DNA of 64,000 nucleotides. Origin: Pseudomonas pohangensis. Lineage in GTDB: Bacteria > Pseudomonadota > Gammaproteobacteria > Pseudomonadales > Pseudomonadaceae. The notes below the pieces were generated by a model, which was not told the origin of the DNA, made no database searches, and was given only the letters and a program-made list of their open reading frames with translations. A program made the position numbers and the translations under genes. The stretch is from assembly GCF_900105995.1 (NCBI RefSeq), contig NZ_LT629785.1:62001-126000 (forward strand), in the 5' to 3' direction. How positions within the stretch are numbered: the stretch's first letter is position 1; every line of letters begins with the position of its first letter. Positions 63,586 to 64,000 of the stretch are shown in pieces.

Positions 63586-64000
63586 ATGAGTTTCGATCTC
63601 GCCTCACGCCTTGCCGAGCGCCGTGCCGCGCACCTGTTTCGCCAGCGTCCGTTGCTGCAAAGCCCGCAGTCACCGCTGGTGTGGGTGGATGGGTGCCAGT
63701 TGCTGGCCTTCTGCTCCAATGACTACCTGGGGCTGGCCAGTCACCCTGAGGTGATACGGGCCTTGCAGCAGGGCGCAGAACAGTGGGGGGTAGGTGGTGG
63801 TGCTTCGCATCTGGTGATCGGCCACAGCACGCCACATCATGAGCTGGAGGAAGCGCTTGCCGAATTCACCGGCCGGCCGCGCGCGTTGCTGTTTTCCACC
63901 GGTTACATGGCCAATCTGGCGGCCGTGACCGCGCTGGTCGGCCAGGGCGATACAGTGCTGGAAGACCGGATCAACCACGCTTCTCTGCTGGATGCCGGCC
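63586..64000 (+). CDS. bioF: 8-amino-7-oxononanoate synthase, partial at right edge
   Basis: The first 138 residues of a PLP-dependent alpha-oxoamine synthase, cut by the window end. FCSNDYLGLASHPEVI, GVGGGASHLVIGHSTPHHELEEALAEFTGRPRALLFSTGYMAN is the diagnostic N-terminal part. It condenses pimeloyl thioester with alanine in biotin synthesis. The reading frame is open to the edge. Confidence 0.95.
   Translation, partial: MSFDLASRLAERRAAHLFRQRPLLQSPQSPLVWVDGCQLLAFCSNDYLGLASHPEVIRALQQGAEQWGVGGGASHLVIGHSTPHHELEEALAEFTGRPRALLFSTGYMANLAAVTALVGQGDTVLEDRINHASLLDAG

Overview
The window looks like a chromosome segment of a Pseudomonas-type gammaproteobacterium. The host half carries gabDT, desA, a basic-amino-acid ABC importer, yggX-mutY-asmA, hisBH-A-F, ctpA-envC-gpmI, grxC-secB, srkA and comF-bioBF, and the products and local gene orders resemble those known from Pseudomonas aeruginosa. 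A Pseudomonas-style REP palindrome lies near 31020. The species cannot be named from this sequence alone.

Region 1 (1-27449) is a defence-bearing genomic island next to a tRNA-Arg(CCG) gene; its left end is outside the window. A giant helicase (DEDD exonuclease-like, RecQ and UvrD parts, cut by the left edge) is transcribed leftward. Diverging from it is a small HTH regulator followed by a BREX locus: brxA, brxB, brxC, pglX, five extra genes, pglZ (type B-like) and brxL. All six type 1 core genes look intact. The extra genes between pglX and pglZ are a small helical protein, a PD-(D/E)XK-like protein, a double zinc-ribbon protein, a RecQ helicase fused to a C-terminal phosphoribosyltransferase domain, and a DprA-like protein. 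The last two resemble an elaborated ShosTA-type pair embedded in BREX. After brxL comes an AT-rich gene for a two-TM, coiled-coil protein with a C-terminal HEPN-like RNxxxH motif. The tRNA-proximal end holds the mobility module: a small gene, a tyrosine integrase, an excisionase-like gene and a divergent XRE repressor with three operator-like dyads between them.

Region 2 (27450-27774) is an intact tRNA-Arg preceded by two decayed 5'-half copies at a period of about 104 bp, with one plausible promoter upstream of the outermost copy.

Region 3 (27775-44680) is host backbone: gabD-gabT, a 7TMR-DISM/PAS/GGDEF/EAL protein, desA, an acyl-CoA ligase-like gene, two Sel1-repeat proteins, tRNA-Thr(TGT), a methyltransferase, a polar amino-acid ABC importer and a CBS-domain protein.

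Region 4 (44697-46244) is a small islet at the 3' end of tRNA-Phe, flanked by 80-bp near-perfect direct repeats. It carries an HD-family alarmone-hydrolase-like gene and an unknown gene.

Region 5 (46256-64000) is host backbone: iron/oxidative repair (yggX, mutY), asmA, a DAO-type oxidoreductase, the histidine genes, the gpmI-envC-ctpA block, rhodanese-grxC-secB, srkA, comF and bioB-bioF (cut by the right edge).
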